From contig JASJOG010000056.1 of assembly GCA_030142905.1 (NCBI GenBank), positions 1,515,501-1,579,500 of the forward strand: a DNA stretch of 64,000 nucleotides. Reading direction: 5' to 3'. Of this stretch, positions 10,793-20,420 are shown piece after piece (positions within the stretch are counted from its first letter, which is position 1; the number at the start of each line of letters is the position of its first letter). The notes under the pieces are model-generated. The model was not told the DNA's origin. It did not search any database and worked only from the letters and a program-made list of their open reading frames with translations. This stretch comes from Heliopora coerulea. Lineage: Eukaryota; Cnidaria; Anthozoa; Scleralcyonacea; Helioporidae. The translations under genes were made by a program, and so were the position numbers.

Positions 10793-11285
10793 TTATCATT
10801 ATCATCATCATTCATCATCATCATCTTTATCATCATCATCATCATCATTCATCATCATTATCTTTATCATCATAATCTTTATCATCATCATCATCGTCAT
10901 CTTCATCATCGTTATTATCACCATCATCATCTTCATCACCATCATCATCATAATCATCATCATTATCATCATCATAATCTTTATCATCATCGTCATCTTC
11001 ATCATCGTTATTATCACCATCATCATCTTCATCACCATCATCATCATCATCTTTATCATGGTTATCATCATCTTCATCATCATCATTATCATCATCATTA
11101 TCTTCATCATCATCTTCATCATCATCATCATCCTCATCATCATAATCATCATCGTCATCATTATCTTCATCGTTATCATCATCATCATCGTCATTATAAA
11201 TATCGTCCTCTTCCTCCTGCTCCTCATCATTGTTATGATATAAGTCATTATCATGGTCATCATCATTATCATTATCAACATCATC
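10793..11285. repeat. ~490-bp ATC/TCA trinucleotide microsatellite
   Basis: Nearly continuous TCATCA with TTATCA, TCGTCA and ACCATC variants. A higher-order motif of about 130 bp (CATCGTCATCTTCATCATCG...) appears twice. It produces spurious Ile-rich (+) and Met- or Asp-rich (-) frames. Confidence 0.97.
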
Positions 11286-11310
11286 GTCGCTGTCGTTATC
11301 TTTCTCGACA

Positions 11311-11622
11311 ATACTCATAAGTGGACCATTCAGCTCAATAAAAATCCACATTTATAACAGTTTGTGATTCAGACATCGTGAATTACATGGTGATATTAGT
11401 TCGTCTTCCTTGAAGTTATCCATTTTCGTTAGCTGCAAGATATGTCGTGCTTATATATATATGCTAATATGTTTGCTATACTCATAAGTAGACCATTCAG
11501 CTCAATAAAAATCCACATTTATAACAGTTTATGTGATTCAGACATCGTGAATTATATGGTGATATTTATTCGTCGTTCTCTTAAACATTATCCATTTGCG
11601 TTAACTGCAAGATATGTTGTGC
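11311..11622. repeat. tandem duplication of a ~140-bp unit
   Basis: Unit 1 (11311-11452) and unit 2 (11478-11622) both run from ATACTCATAAGT to CTGCAAGATATGT with scattered differences, separated by about 25 bp of AT-rich DNA. It begins directly after the ATC microsatellite. Confidence 0.85.
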
Positions 11623-12029
11623 TAAAATGGTCTCCAGTTTGAAATATGCCCTCGTATGACAACATAAAAAAGAACATTCTGGCGATTGTTTGAAGAAGTA
11701 AATAATAAAAACTCGGAAAGCATCAAATTATTTTGGCATTCAAACTGATTAGAATAGTGTTATGAAGACTTAGATTATATTTACTTATAAGGCTGAATAG
11801 ATATTTGTTCCAAAACAGTACGTCTGAAAATTTTTCATATAAAAGTAGACCAACTAACAACAAATTTATGGCTGATTCTTGTTAATATTAATGAAATGTT
11901 TGTTTGCTGGCATATTCAGCATTACGAATTCCAAACGTTCGGCGAAAGAAGTTGAAATTGTCTTCATAGACGAAGGCTCTGAGCTTCAGGTAGAATGCAT
12001 CAGTCTGCTTGTCTGAAAGGCGATTATAT

Positions 12030-12956
12030 ATGAATATCACTTTAGAGGCCAGAAAATTTCTCCAAGTCTGTGTCATAAAGAATGCAGAATTTTACTCTGT
12101 CATCGCTTTTCCCTCGAAAGGATATTTCATCAACAATATTATTTGTTGTGTGGTCAACGTCCTCTTGACATTCTCGACAATCTTTCTCAATGGCATAACA
12201 GTACTCGCGTATTGGCGATCGTGTATACTGAAAAAGAAGGCGTCATATTTTCTCGTAATGATTCTGTCTTTGAACGACCTCGGGATTGGAATACTTGGCA
12301 ATTCAACATTTTGCGTTCTCCTAATACGTGAAACATTGGGATATAGAAATTGTGCATTAGCAGCTCTGTTTGTAACACTGATATCTGCCTTATCTGGTAT
12401 GTCGTTCATGACGTTACTTCTACTGAACTTTGAAAGATATTTAGGTATCGCCTACCCACTTTTTCACCGCACTAAAGTGACCAGGCGTAGACTTCTAGCA
12501 GCTGTTGTGGGTCTGTGGTTCATCTCTGCAATGACAGTATGTGCTCACTTCATTGATAAAAACGTTGGAACGATTATAGTGAGTTTTACAATATGGCTGT
12601 CTCTGGTGGTCGTGGTGTTTGTGTACACGAAAATATTTCGCATTAGTCGAAGGACGACCATGATCGCTGGTTTGGGAAACGGAATTGTGAGACAGAAAGG
12701 ATTTTTGCAGAAACTAAAAGATGCGAGATCCAGCCTGATTGTGGTTGTCTGTACCTTCCTGTGCTTCTTACCCATGGGGGTGGCCACGACTTTAAAGAAA
12801 AGCAATTTCATGGTCATAGTAATGGGGTTGTGGAGCACAATGTTAATTTTAACGGCTTCGACTCTCAATTCCGTGATATTCTTTTGGCGAAACAAGGTCT
12901 TGAGGAGCGAGGCAAAGAAGATTCTACGTCGAGTTTTTCATGTTTCTCAAATGTGA
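12030..12956 (+). CDS. class A GPCR, MECA-like (array member 3)
   Basis: Intact 308-residue receptor starting at ATG 12030 (MNIT); upstream in-frame codons lack an ATG. Cys14, Asp83 (LSLND), Cys108, ERY 135-137, CFLP 245-248, Asn280 (LNSVIFFW). Closest relatives are the loci at 9433 and 7006, sharing the FLxKLKDA segment before TM6 and FIDxxVG after TM4, so these three form one subgroup at the left of the array. The intracellular loop 3 is short (about 30 residues, rich in Arg/Lys/Gly). The 5' flank contains TATATATG just before the start. Confidence 0.93.
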   Translation: MNITLEARKFLQVCVIKNAEFYSVIAFPSKGYFINNIICCVVNVLLTFSTIFLNGITVLAYWRSCILKKKASYFLVMILSLNDLGIGILGNSTFCVLLIRETLGYRNCALAALFVTLISALSGMSFMTLLLLNFERYLGIAYPLFHRTKVTRRRLLAAVVGLWFISAMTVCAHFIDKNVGTIIVSFTIWLSLVVVVFVYTKIFRISRRTTMIAGLGNGIVRQKGFLQKLKDARSSLIVVVCTFLCFLPMGVATTLKKSNFMVIVMGLWSTMLILTASTLNSVIFFWRNKVLRSEAKKILRRVFHVSQM

Positions 12957-13371
12957 TATCAAAACGATGATTTGATCAAATTAAAAGCGCAATTTTTCAC
13001 ATTTAACTCTTTCGTTATGTTGAGAAAGGAATATCAAGCAAAAAACTCCCAGAATTTCCGAGCTTTGACGTTGTCTAATGCTAGGCTACTCGTGAAAATG
13101 TTGCTTGGTATATTTTAGTGAATTATGGCACGCTACACTGCAGGACGCCATTGCTCTCCAGTAGCAATAAAGACTCAGAACTTACACTAGCATAAGTCGA
13201 AATAGGTTGAACAACGTTGTTGCTTGATAATCTGCCTGGTAGCTCAGTGTAAGATATCTACTTGAATCGTGCCTAGTTATACTGTATACATGATCGAATA
13301 TTGCAACAGCTGACGGTACATGAGCGTGATACGGAGAAAAGGAATCGAGTACTTGTTCTGTTTGACCCTTT

Positions 13372-13510
13372 TTCGAATCATCCTCAGAGATATATATAAA
13401 CAGAAAGTTTTGATGATAATCTGACACTGCCGAAGACAACTAAAATAAGCCAACTAGAAGTCAACTAGATTATCATGGAAAGTTTCTGTTCATGTAGATC
13501 TCTGAGGATG
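13372..13510. repeat. fold-back repeat
   Basis: Left arm GAATCATCCTCAGAGATATA is mirrored by ATCTCTGAGGATGATTC at the right end. Inner sequences (AAACAGAAAG...GATAATC and GATTATC...TTTCTGTT) are also inverted. It probably represents two head-to-head copies of one SINE-like repeat; the same motif (GAATCATCCTC) occurs at 59.59 kb. Confidence 0.65.
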
Positions 13511-13534
13511 ATTCTGAAATTCTGCACATCTATC

Positions 13535-13720
13535 CTCATGGATAAGCGTTAAGCTGTCGCGAGAATATCTCGTGCACTTAAGTTGGATAAAAACTCGCCT
13601 CCCATCCCTGTGGACTCGTATCCCGAAGGTGCGAGTTCAAATCCTGCTCGAGGCAACATTTTTCAATTGACTTCGGCAGTGTCAGGTTATCATGAAAAGT
13701 TTCTGTTCATGTGGTTGACC
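13535..13720 (+). repeat. SINE-like repeat with tRNA-like head
   Basis: Includes GTGCGAGTTCAAATCCTGCT (B-box-like) followed by TTGACTTCGGCAGTGTCAG and a TTTCTGTTCATG tail. A second copy with the same order of motifs is at 59600-59735 inside a TRMT2A intron, showing a dispersed family. Confidence 0.6.
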
Positions 13721-13958
13721 ACCTGCTGGTTTTGAAGGCGGTGCTTGGGAAAGCAATGGAGCACCACAACAACTTTCGGTGACTTACTGCGATTACAAGA
13801 TAACGAAATAACAACGCGGCGAATACTTAGCCCTGGCACGAAGCCGTCGAGTCGCATTTTTCGCAACTGGTTCCAGTTCGGTCTTAAAATGTAAGATTTT
13901 GGCACTCGAAAATTTCCTTCATCGCATGTAACCTTCATTTCCTGCGGTCGAGTGTATA

Positions 13959-14311
13959 CACTGCAAAAAATTAAAATCTTGGGCAGATACTTTTTCTAGT
14001 TTTAAGATTAATTTCCTGTTTTGAAAAAGTTAATTCTTGATAAGAAGAGTCATGTGGATTTTTTTTCTTCTTTTAAGAATTTTGTCTTAAAAAATGTCTT
14101 GATTCAAGAATATTTTTTCTGTCTCGTCTACATACGTTTTCTTAATTAAAAAATGTCTTGTTTTAAGAAATCTTTTCTTTTCTGGATATCTTGTTAACGG
14201 GACAAGAAAACATCCTTGTCTACGGGACAAGAAAACATTTCTCAATTTAAGAAATATTTTTTTAAAACAAGTTTGTTTTTTTTAATAAAATAAGAAATTT
14301 TTTTTGCAATG
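13959..14311. repeat. MITE-like element with TTCTTAA/TTAAGAA word array
   Basis: Ends are weakly inverted (CACTGCAAAAAATT and the complement of CATTGCAAAAAAAATT). The inside is a dense series of AAGAAA, TTCTTGA and TTAAGAAAT words in both orientations, plus a doubled ACGGGACAAGAAAACAT. A similar AGAAATATTTCTTA-rich stretch is at about 41.25-41.45 kb. Confidence 0.5.
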
Positions 14312-14396
14312 CATGCCAAATATTCGTTGTATATACCCTTCTTACCGGCATTACAACCAATATAAAACTGGTGGCCGATTGAGCTCTCGGACAACG

Positions 14397-14470
14397 ACCC
14401 TGGTAGCTCAATTGGCATAGCGCTGCACTAGATTAGCTTTGTAGCGGGTTTGATCCCCAGTCGGAGGACA
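14397..14470 (+). repeat. tRNA-derived SINE head
   Basis: GGTAGCTCAATTGGCATAGC (A box) and GGGTTTGATCCCC (B box) in tRNA spacing. The acceptor stem does not pair well, so a SINE head or tRNA pseudogene is more likely than a functional tRNA. Confidence 0.65.
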
Positions 14471-15578
14471 AAGTTGTATTTTTTGTGATCGGTCGCAGTT
14501 TGGCTTAAAATACGTCATTCTAACATTCAAAATTTTCCTTCATCAAGGTAAAACACAAACATTTGAGCCACAATTTTTCATTTCGAAGAGATGTATGGCT
14601 CGTGTAACAGGCTGCTGATCCGGCAAATCGGAAATGTAAACTTTTTTCTGAATTTGCGGATTTTTTCGGGTTTCGATGTACTTTTTCGTTGAACCTCAGG
14701 ACATTCAAGTGTTTTTTTTAGAAATTTCTGGACTATCACACGGATAAGACCCGAAATAGTGGCTCGTGACTCAATCGTAGTTGCCTCAAAGATCTCCATT
14801 ATTCCGAAAAATATATTCCACAATGCAAGAATATTCTTACTGTAAAGAATAACACTTATGGGATTGAAAAAAGCTTGAGGTAATTTCGTAGCCGTACGTT
14901 GGCCTTGAAGGTTCCAAACATAATTTTGCTCCAGCAAGTACCATTAAAGATAGGCCGAAGAAGAAATTGTGTTGTCATATGAAATACATGGATAATAAGA
15001 GCTGTATTTCTTTGGGAGAATCTGAAACCAAATTAATAGTCGATCCATCCAATCAATCGGGTCTGATTCAATGGATTGAGGGTCCGTTTTTAGATTAGCC
15101 AAAAGGACCTTATCCATTTTTGGATTCAGAAATTCGAGTTCCAGTTTTCCCGAAGATACAACGCCGGAGGCGTCAGTAATGTCCGTCGCAGGCAGGTGAT
15201 TTAAGAACTTATGAAGTTCAAACATTTTGATGAAAAACTATAAATTTGAATATAGCTGTACAAATAATACTGAAGGAAAAATGAACGTTTTAATAAGAAC
15301 ATGCAAGTCATATTAAAGAACTTGCTCCCCCATTTACTTAGTGCTGGCGTAAAATTGACATTTTCCGCTTGCATTTATGATTTTTCTCTTACATTTTATT
15401 GCCTGGCAATACATGCTAATGCAATTGTTATAAAACAATTTCGTTGCCCCCGTACGAGGCTGCTACATCGGTAATACTTTGTTAAGGAAAATCTCATTAT
15501 GTTGGAAAAAAATAAAACAAAATGGCGTCAAATGAAGATTTTCTTGTATTGTCGGGTTGAAGAAATTGTTTGTGATGT

Positions 15579-15950
15579 CCTTGCCTACGCCTCCAAATCT
15601 TCGGCAATGGTTGCCATAAGTTTAATATTTTGAACTTTTTGGCAATCAATGCGGGAAGCTTTGCGTTGCTTCCTCGAGTAAAAGCTCTCGATGATAGGAA
15701 AAAATGCCCTTGCCTACGTTTCCAAATCTTCCGCAATTTTTGCTGTAAGTTTAATGCTTTGAACTTTTGGCAACTAATGTGGGAAGCCTTACATAGCCAT
15801 CTCCTCTAAACACTTGCAATGGGAGAAAAAAATGTGATTGGATGGAATTATTAATGATAACTTTGCCCACGCCTCCAAATCTGCGGCAATGTTACTACCG
15901 ACAGTTTAGCGGTTTGGACTTTCGGCGATGGACGCAGATAACTCTGCGTT
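15579..15950. repeat. three degenerate tandem copies of a ~130-150-bp unit
   Basis: Units start at 15579, 15708 and 15861 with CTTGCCTACGCCTCCAAATC or a close variant. They continue with CGGCAAT...AAGTTTAAT...TTGAACTTTTGGC. The third copy is the most diverged. Confidence 0.75.
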
Positions 15951-16447
15951 AGCGTGAGAAATGTTCTCATTGCAGTAGCTACCCAATTTTTTGATACTGC
16001 TTTGTCGATGGGGGGGAATTGCCGAACCAACGAGAGTCATTAATTTTGGTCTCGACTTTTTGTCCAATTCATGTCTCACAGCTCAGCTTGTTCATGTCTC
16101 GTGACTCAACTAAGAATATCTCTTTTAACTCGTCCATTCTGCTTTATTTGTACTGATCAATTACTTATATAGTTCATAAACTTTGCAGTCTAGTGTGTAA
16201 TTAGTTGTCCTGATTATTATTTGTGTATTCTTTGGACCGAAGTAAGTCTCTATCGGGCCAAAACCTAATTAACAATAAATAGTTCAGAGGTTGGTATTTT
16301 TCATTACGTTGAAAAGAAGAAACCATATGAAAACAGACTTTAAACAGCAAGAAGCCCTGCGAAACCAGTTTGAAAGGACTGAGTTGAATGCTTGCGATTA
16401 TTTCCTCACCTTAACCAAGACGAAAATAATCTCTGGAGTTGGAAAAT

Positions 16448-17380
16448 ATGAATGTCACATCGGCATGTGGAAAATGTCTGCAAAAGTGCGTAGTTCAGAA
16501 TGCTAAATTTGACATTGTTATCGCCTTTCCTTCGACGAAATATTTTATCAACCACGTTATTTGCTGCGTCATGAATGCGTTTTTAACTCTGACCACGATA
16601 TTTCTTAATACCCTGACAATTCTTGCATATTGGAAATCACTTCAACTAAAAAAGAAACCATCGTATTTTCTTGTCATGCTTTTGTCGGCAAACGACCTCG
16701 GAGTTGGACTGCTTTGCAATTCAACATTTACCATACGTCTGTTGGGAGAACTCGCTGGCAGCGGAGGCTGCTTTTGGCCGATGTTGTGCAGGACATTAAC
16801 TCTTGGTTTATCTGGCATGTCACTTATGACCTTGTTCATCCTGAACATTGAAAGATATTTAGGTGTCATGCATCCTGTTTTTCATCGAAACAAAGTGACG
16901 AAGCGAAGACTTCTGGCAGGCGCCGTTGTTCTGTGGTTTATCAGCGCTGTAGGATCAGGTGTTCATTTTGTTAGTGAAAGTGTTGGGGGAATACTGGCGT
17001 GCTTTACAATTACGTTTTTCCTCGTCAGCGTAACGTTGATTTACACAAGAATATTCGGTACCATTAGTGGGGCTAGTGTAAACGTAGGTGAAGCTGATCA
17101 AAGTCTTCGCCGAAGTCAGACGAATTCATTCACGAAAGGGTTTTTACATAAAGTGCGACAAGCGAAATCGTGTCTCGTCGTGGTCATATGTACCATTTTC
17201 TGCTATTTACCCACCATAATTACGAGCTTTCTGACGAAATGCACTTTCAATGTCTTGGTATTGTTGTTGTGGAGTATGACATTCCTATTTATGGCTTCGG
17301 CCCTTAATTCCATTATATTTTTTTGGCGAAACCACAGACTGAGAAATGAAGCGAGAAAGGTTCTACCTCTAGTTTTGTGA
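16448..17380 (+). CDS. class A GPCR, MECA-like (array member 4)
   Basis: Intact 310-residue receptor from ATG 16448 (MNVT). Cys14 and Cys108 frame the extracellular side; TM2 reads LSANDLGVG with Asp83; ERY 135-137; TM6 CYLP 252-255, a Phe-to-Tyr change; Asn287 in LNSIIFFW. Loop 3 is longer than in members 2-3 (SLRRSQTNSFTKGF). It forms a pair with the locus at 24448: both have LSAND, GSGxCFWPMLCRTLTLGLSG and KVRQAKSC. An 81-bp stretch spanning TM3 (16768-16848) is identical to that paralogue although its flanks differ. The tail ends KVLPLVL, shorter than usual. Confidence 0.93.
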   Translation: MNVTSACGKCLQKCVVQNAKFDIVIAFPSTKYFINHVICCVMNAFLTLTTIFLNTLTILAYWKSLQLKKKPSYFLVMLLSANDLGVGLLCNSTFTIRLLGELAGSGGCFWPMLCRTLTLGLSGMSLMTLFILNIERYLGVMHPVFHRNKVTKRRLLAGAVVLWFISAVGSGVHFVSESVGGILACFTITFFLVSVTLIYTRIFGTISGASVNVGEADQSLRRSQTNSFTKGFLHKVRQAKSCLVVVICTIFCYLPTIITSFLTKCTFNVLVLLLWSMTFLFMASALNSIIFFWRNHRLRNEARKVLPLVL

Positions 17381-17842
17381 AGACCGTATGATGACATGAT
17401 GTAGTTTACAATAGGAATAACTATGGACGGGTCGTTTCACACCAACAATTCTTTTCATCTTCTTCGGCCTTATTTGAAGCATCTTGTCATTGGTCTATCT
17501 TCAACATATTGATTAACCTTGAATGTTTAATTTTATATTCATGCATCGTTTCCCCACTTTAAGCTTCATGAACTAATAGTAATGATAACGAGGATGATAT
17601 TGATATTAAAATTATAAATTTGATCAAAAATGGTGCGATGATGATGATGATAATTGTCTTTTTGCCTTCTCTGACTTAACATCTAATTTTAGTTTGAATA
17701 ATCTGAAGTTTGAACAATTTTTTTCGGGAATTTTCCCCCGTCAACTGTCTATGCTTATAACTGAAACACGCTGTGCAGTCTCTGCGGTCACGCGTCTAAA
17801 GCGAGTGCTTTGAGCGGCTACCAAGTAAGTATCCTAAGTTTT

Positions 17843-18351
17843 GTGTTTTGTACAGTGAGCTTTATTTCCATATCAGGAATGCTAACTCCCAGTCATTTGC
17901 CCAGGCAAAAAGCGAAGCCAAGATGGCCGCCCACGGAGGGAAGTTTTGTACGTCAGTTTCAGTCCTCTTCGCGGTCTTGTACGTCAGTTCCAGTCCTTTA
18001 CATGATTCTAATCTTCAGTTTTTGTTGGTTTCCGCTTCGAAAACATTCACAACTATGGAAAAAAAGTTCAGATTCTCGTCAGTATGGTAATTTATTTTCG
18101 CGAAAATATATAACCTGTCATTCGGTTTGACTTTGTCGAAATATATTTGAAATTCTTAAACTCGTTTCTATCTTTTGATGACATGTTTTTTGTGTATTTT
18201 CAATAAGGAAAATTTTCAGGAAAAGTAAAAAGTCGCATGGGAGACTAAAACTGACGTACAAATTTGCCCTTCTTAGGCGGCCATCTTGACTTCACTTTTC
18301 ATTTGCCAGTTAGCATTCCAGATATGGAAATCGAGTTCGCTGGTTTTGCAC
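17843..18351. repeat. ~510-bp fold-back element with ~130-bp arms
   Basis: Left arm (about 17843-17985) and right arm (about 18226-18351) are inverted copies. Both contain TTTCCATATC(A/T)GGAATGCTAAC, AAGATGGCCGCC and TTGTACGTCAGTTT in mirrored order. The centre (about 240 bp) has no recognised content. It looks like a non-autonomous DNA element or an inverted SINE pair. Confidence 0.7.
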
Positions 18352-18390
18352 TTATGGGCCACTGTAATTAGGGCAGCTGAATTTATGGGT

Positions 18391-18420
18391 AACGTCGTTA
18401 GATCTCCCGAATGTTAATAT
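18391..18420 (+). promoter_or_regulatory. displaced copy of the receptor promoter fragment
   Basis: AACGTCGTTAGATCTCCCGA followed by ATGTTAATAT is almost identical to the TATA-adjacent region of the receptors at 20421 (about 20295), 30203 and 39773. It ends at the edge of the truncated hAT-like copy. It is a rearrangement footprint, unlikely to drive anything here. Confidence 0.5.
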
Positions 18421-18840
18421 ACATCTGCTTGAACATCGCGAATCAAAATGTCTATGCAAACATCACATCTAATGTCTGCTGGAGCCAAGTGACAAGTTTT
18501 CAGTAGATGACTGATTGTCACTTCAGTGCTATAATATCCGATTTGGTTAGCAGCAAAATGTCGATTCAGCAATGTCAGTTGTTGAGTATTCAATAAAAAA
18601 GCTTGTCAAAATACTGAAAAGTGATGAAACTAAAGCGTTTTCGGTGTTTTTTTCTGAATATGAAATTCATGAATTCTGCTCACTGCACCTTTTCTTAGCT
18701 GTTTGTTCCGATCAGTTCTCTCAAAAAATATTCATCGATCTTCTTGGTGGTCGATATTTAATTCCGTGCTTTTGACATGACAACTCATCTAAAAAAGGGA
18801 GCCGCGTGTTCAGTGCGCCCCCCACCTAAACCTGCTACTG
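18421..18840 (-). mobile_element. 5'-truncated hAT-like element copy
   Basis: Minus-strand end reads CAGTAGCAGGTTTAGGTGGG. Near 18.75 kb there is a damaged copy of the MSTTKxIDxxF relic reading frame seen at 3312. The homologous copy at 28112-28609 has both ends; here one end is replaced by the displaced promoter fragment. Confidence 0.5.
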
Positions 18841-19017
18841 AGCGATATTTTTTGTGAACATGGAATCGGAACCGAAAGTAGAAACGAGGTCCAAAACAAA
18901 AGAAGAATGCTAAAATATTGCAAAAATTATATTGAAGCCTGTGACCTTGTCTGGTGAATTATAAAATAAAGATTGTCCGAACCCAAAAGGGTTCAAGATT
19001 CACATAAAAACCTCTAA

Positions 19018-19379
19018 AGGGAAAGTTAAACTTTTGATACCTTGTAGTTGCAAAATGAATATGTGAACCTTGATATAAAAATAATATACTGTGTAGACAG
19101 TGTACAATAACCTTAAAAGTTCAAAGGTTGGTAACTGCCGTGACTGACCGCAAAGAATTCTGACGTTTTGAACAAAGGTCCTTCGTCAGAGAGTTAAACT
19201 TGTTCTCTGACGAATAGGCCTTTGCTCGAAACGTTAGAACTGTTTGCGGTCAGTTACGGCAGTTACCAACCTTTGAACTTTTTAGGTTATTGTACGCTAT
19301 CTGCACAATGTACTATTTTTTTATCAAGGTTCACATATCCATTTTGCAGCCACAAGGTATCCAAAGTTTAACTTTCCCA
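19018..19379. repeat. 362-bp palindrome with ~175-bp arms
   Basis: Left arm begins GGGAAAGTTAAACTTTTGAT and the right arm ends with its inverse. Both include GTGAACCTTGAT, ACAATAACC and AAAAGTTCAAAGGTTGGTAA in mirror order. The centre holds ACGTTTCGAGC/CTTCGTCAGAG-type motifs. The homologous copy (28776-29037) has lost the outer left arm. Confidence 0.85.
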
Positions 19380-20320
19380 AGAGGATCAATCTACCATGAT
19401 ATTACTCTGGACAACGCCAGACCATTTTAAACGTCAAGGAGGCGCATCGTGCTGGCAAGTATTATATAACCTATGTCGACTAATTCTTTCCCAGCTGGAT
19501 CAGTCTTACGTTTTATCATCGTTGGCTCTGTTTCTTTTGTTCACCAGAGGCTGATAAATAACTTATCAACCTCTTTAAGGTATGCATGTACCTTTCGACA
19601 AAACTTCACCATTTTTATATGCTCGTCAGGTAATTTAAATACTCCGTGCTAAACTTCACCCATGATGATATGAGTCGGTTGTATACCTTGACCACGGTGC
19701 TTAAGCGGTATATCAACCATCGAGTTGAAATCTGTATACATAAATTTGGAGCGTCACAACGTTTGTCTGTTACCTTAAAACTCCAGAACCACAAGACTTA
19801 CAGAAAACTCAATTACATATTCGAACTCACCATGACCAGATGAGTAACATTAGCGATCAATACCTCAGAAAATACCTTAAAAAAGAAACCATGGTACAGA
19901 AACAATAACATTATCTACACATATCTCTGGTATTCTGTGCACAAGTATTTCTTCGTGAGGAACCATTCGATTTTCTAAAATCATATTTGAAAGAAAAGGG
20001 AACTTTTTCATTTGTTCTCCATAATCCCGGGCGAAACCCGGATACCCTGGCTAGTATGGTATAATTATGACCTTTACTTAAGTACTCCGGCTAACGCCAG
20101 ACGATTTTGCTCGTCAATAGGAGACAAATCCTACTGCGGGAAAGGATTACTGTGTAATTTCAGATCATATCTATGTATTGACGTCCTTATCAATATCTTG
20201 CGCAACTATTTGTTTCAATATATTTTTGATTACTGTGATAGGTAAACAAATAATGTATTTTGTTTTGTCTTCGTATGCGATTAACTTTATGAGGAACGTC
20301 ATTAGATCTCCCGAATGTTA

Positions 20321-20330
20321 ATAAATAAGA
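20321..20330 (+). promoter_or_regulatory. putative TATA-like box of the 20421 receptor
   Basis: TTAATAAATAAG lies about 95 bp before the start codon. The same position reads TTAATATATAAG (a canonical TATA box) in the paralogue at 39773 and TTAATAAATAAG at 30203, and the surrounding 150 bp are conserved between copies. Assignment as core promoter is inference. Confidence 0.45.
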
Positions 20331-20420
20331 CGGTAACAGACTTCTTGGCCTGTCGTCAGTCTGATTCGTACTCCTTACAGCTCAAGTTTCTTTCCTTTTT
20401 GCATCCACCAGCTTTTTCAA

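Larger units (their letters stand above)
10357..12029. other. intergenic with large microsatellite and tandem duplication
   Basis: Contains the ATC microsatellite (10793-11285) and a two-copy tandem duplication (11311-11622). The rest is AT-rich and unassigned. Confidence 0.6.
12957..16447. other. 3.5-kb intergenic interval rich in repeats
   Basis: Contains a fold-back/SINE cluster (13372-13720), a TTCTTAA word array (13959-14311), a tRNA-like SINE (14397-14470) and three copies of a degenerate ~130-150-bp repeat (15579-15950). A DNA stretch near 13860-13940 resembles the direct repeats that flank the receptor at 39.8 kb. I see no gene. Confidence 0.6.
17381..20420. other. intergenic, fold-backs and duplicated upstream region
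   Basis: Contains a fold-back (17843-18351), a stray promoter-like fragment (18391-18420) joined to a truncated hAT-like element (18421-18840), a large palindrome (19018-19379) and the upstream region of the 20421 receptor. From 18421 on it is homologous to 28214-30202. About 320 bp at roughly 19733-20054 are present here and absent from the homologous copy. Confidence 0.6.

Noticed and set aside
10761..11351. Ile-rich (+), Met-rich and Asp-rich (-) frames of 160-168 residues
   Set aside because: Translations of the ATC microsatellite in several frames; no coding evidence.
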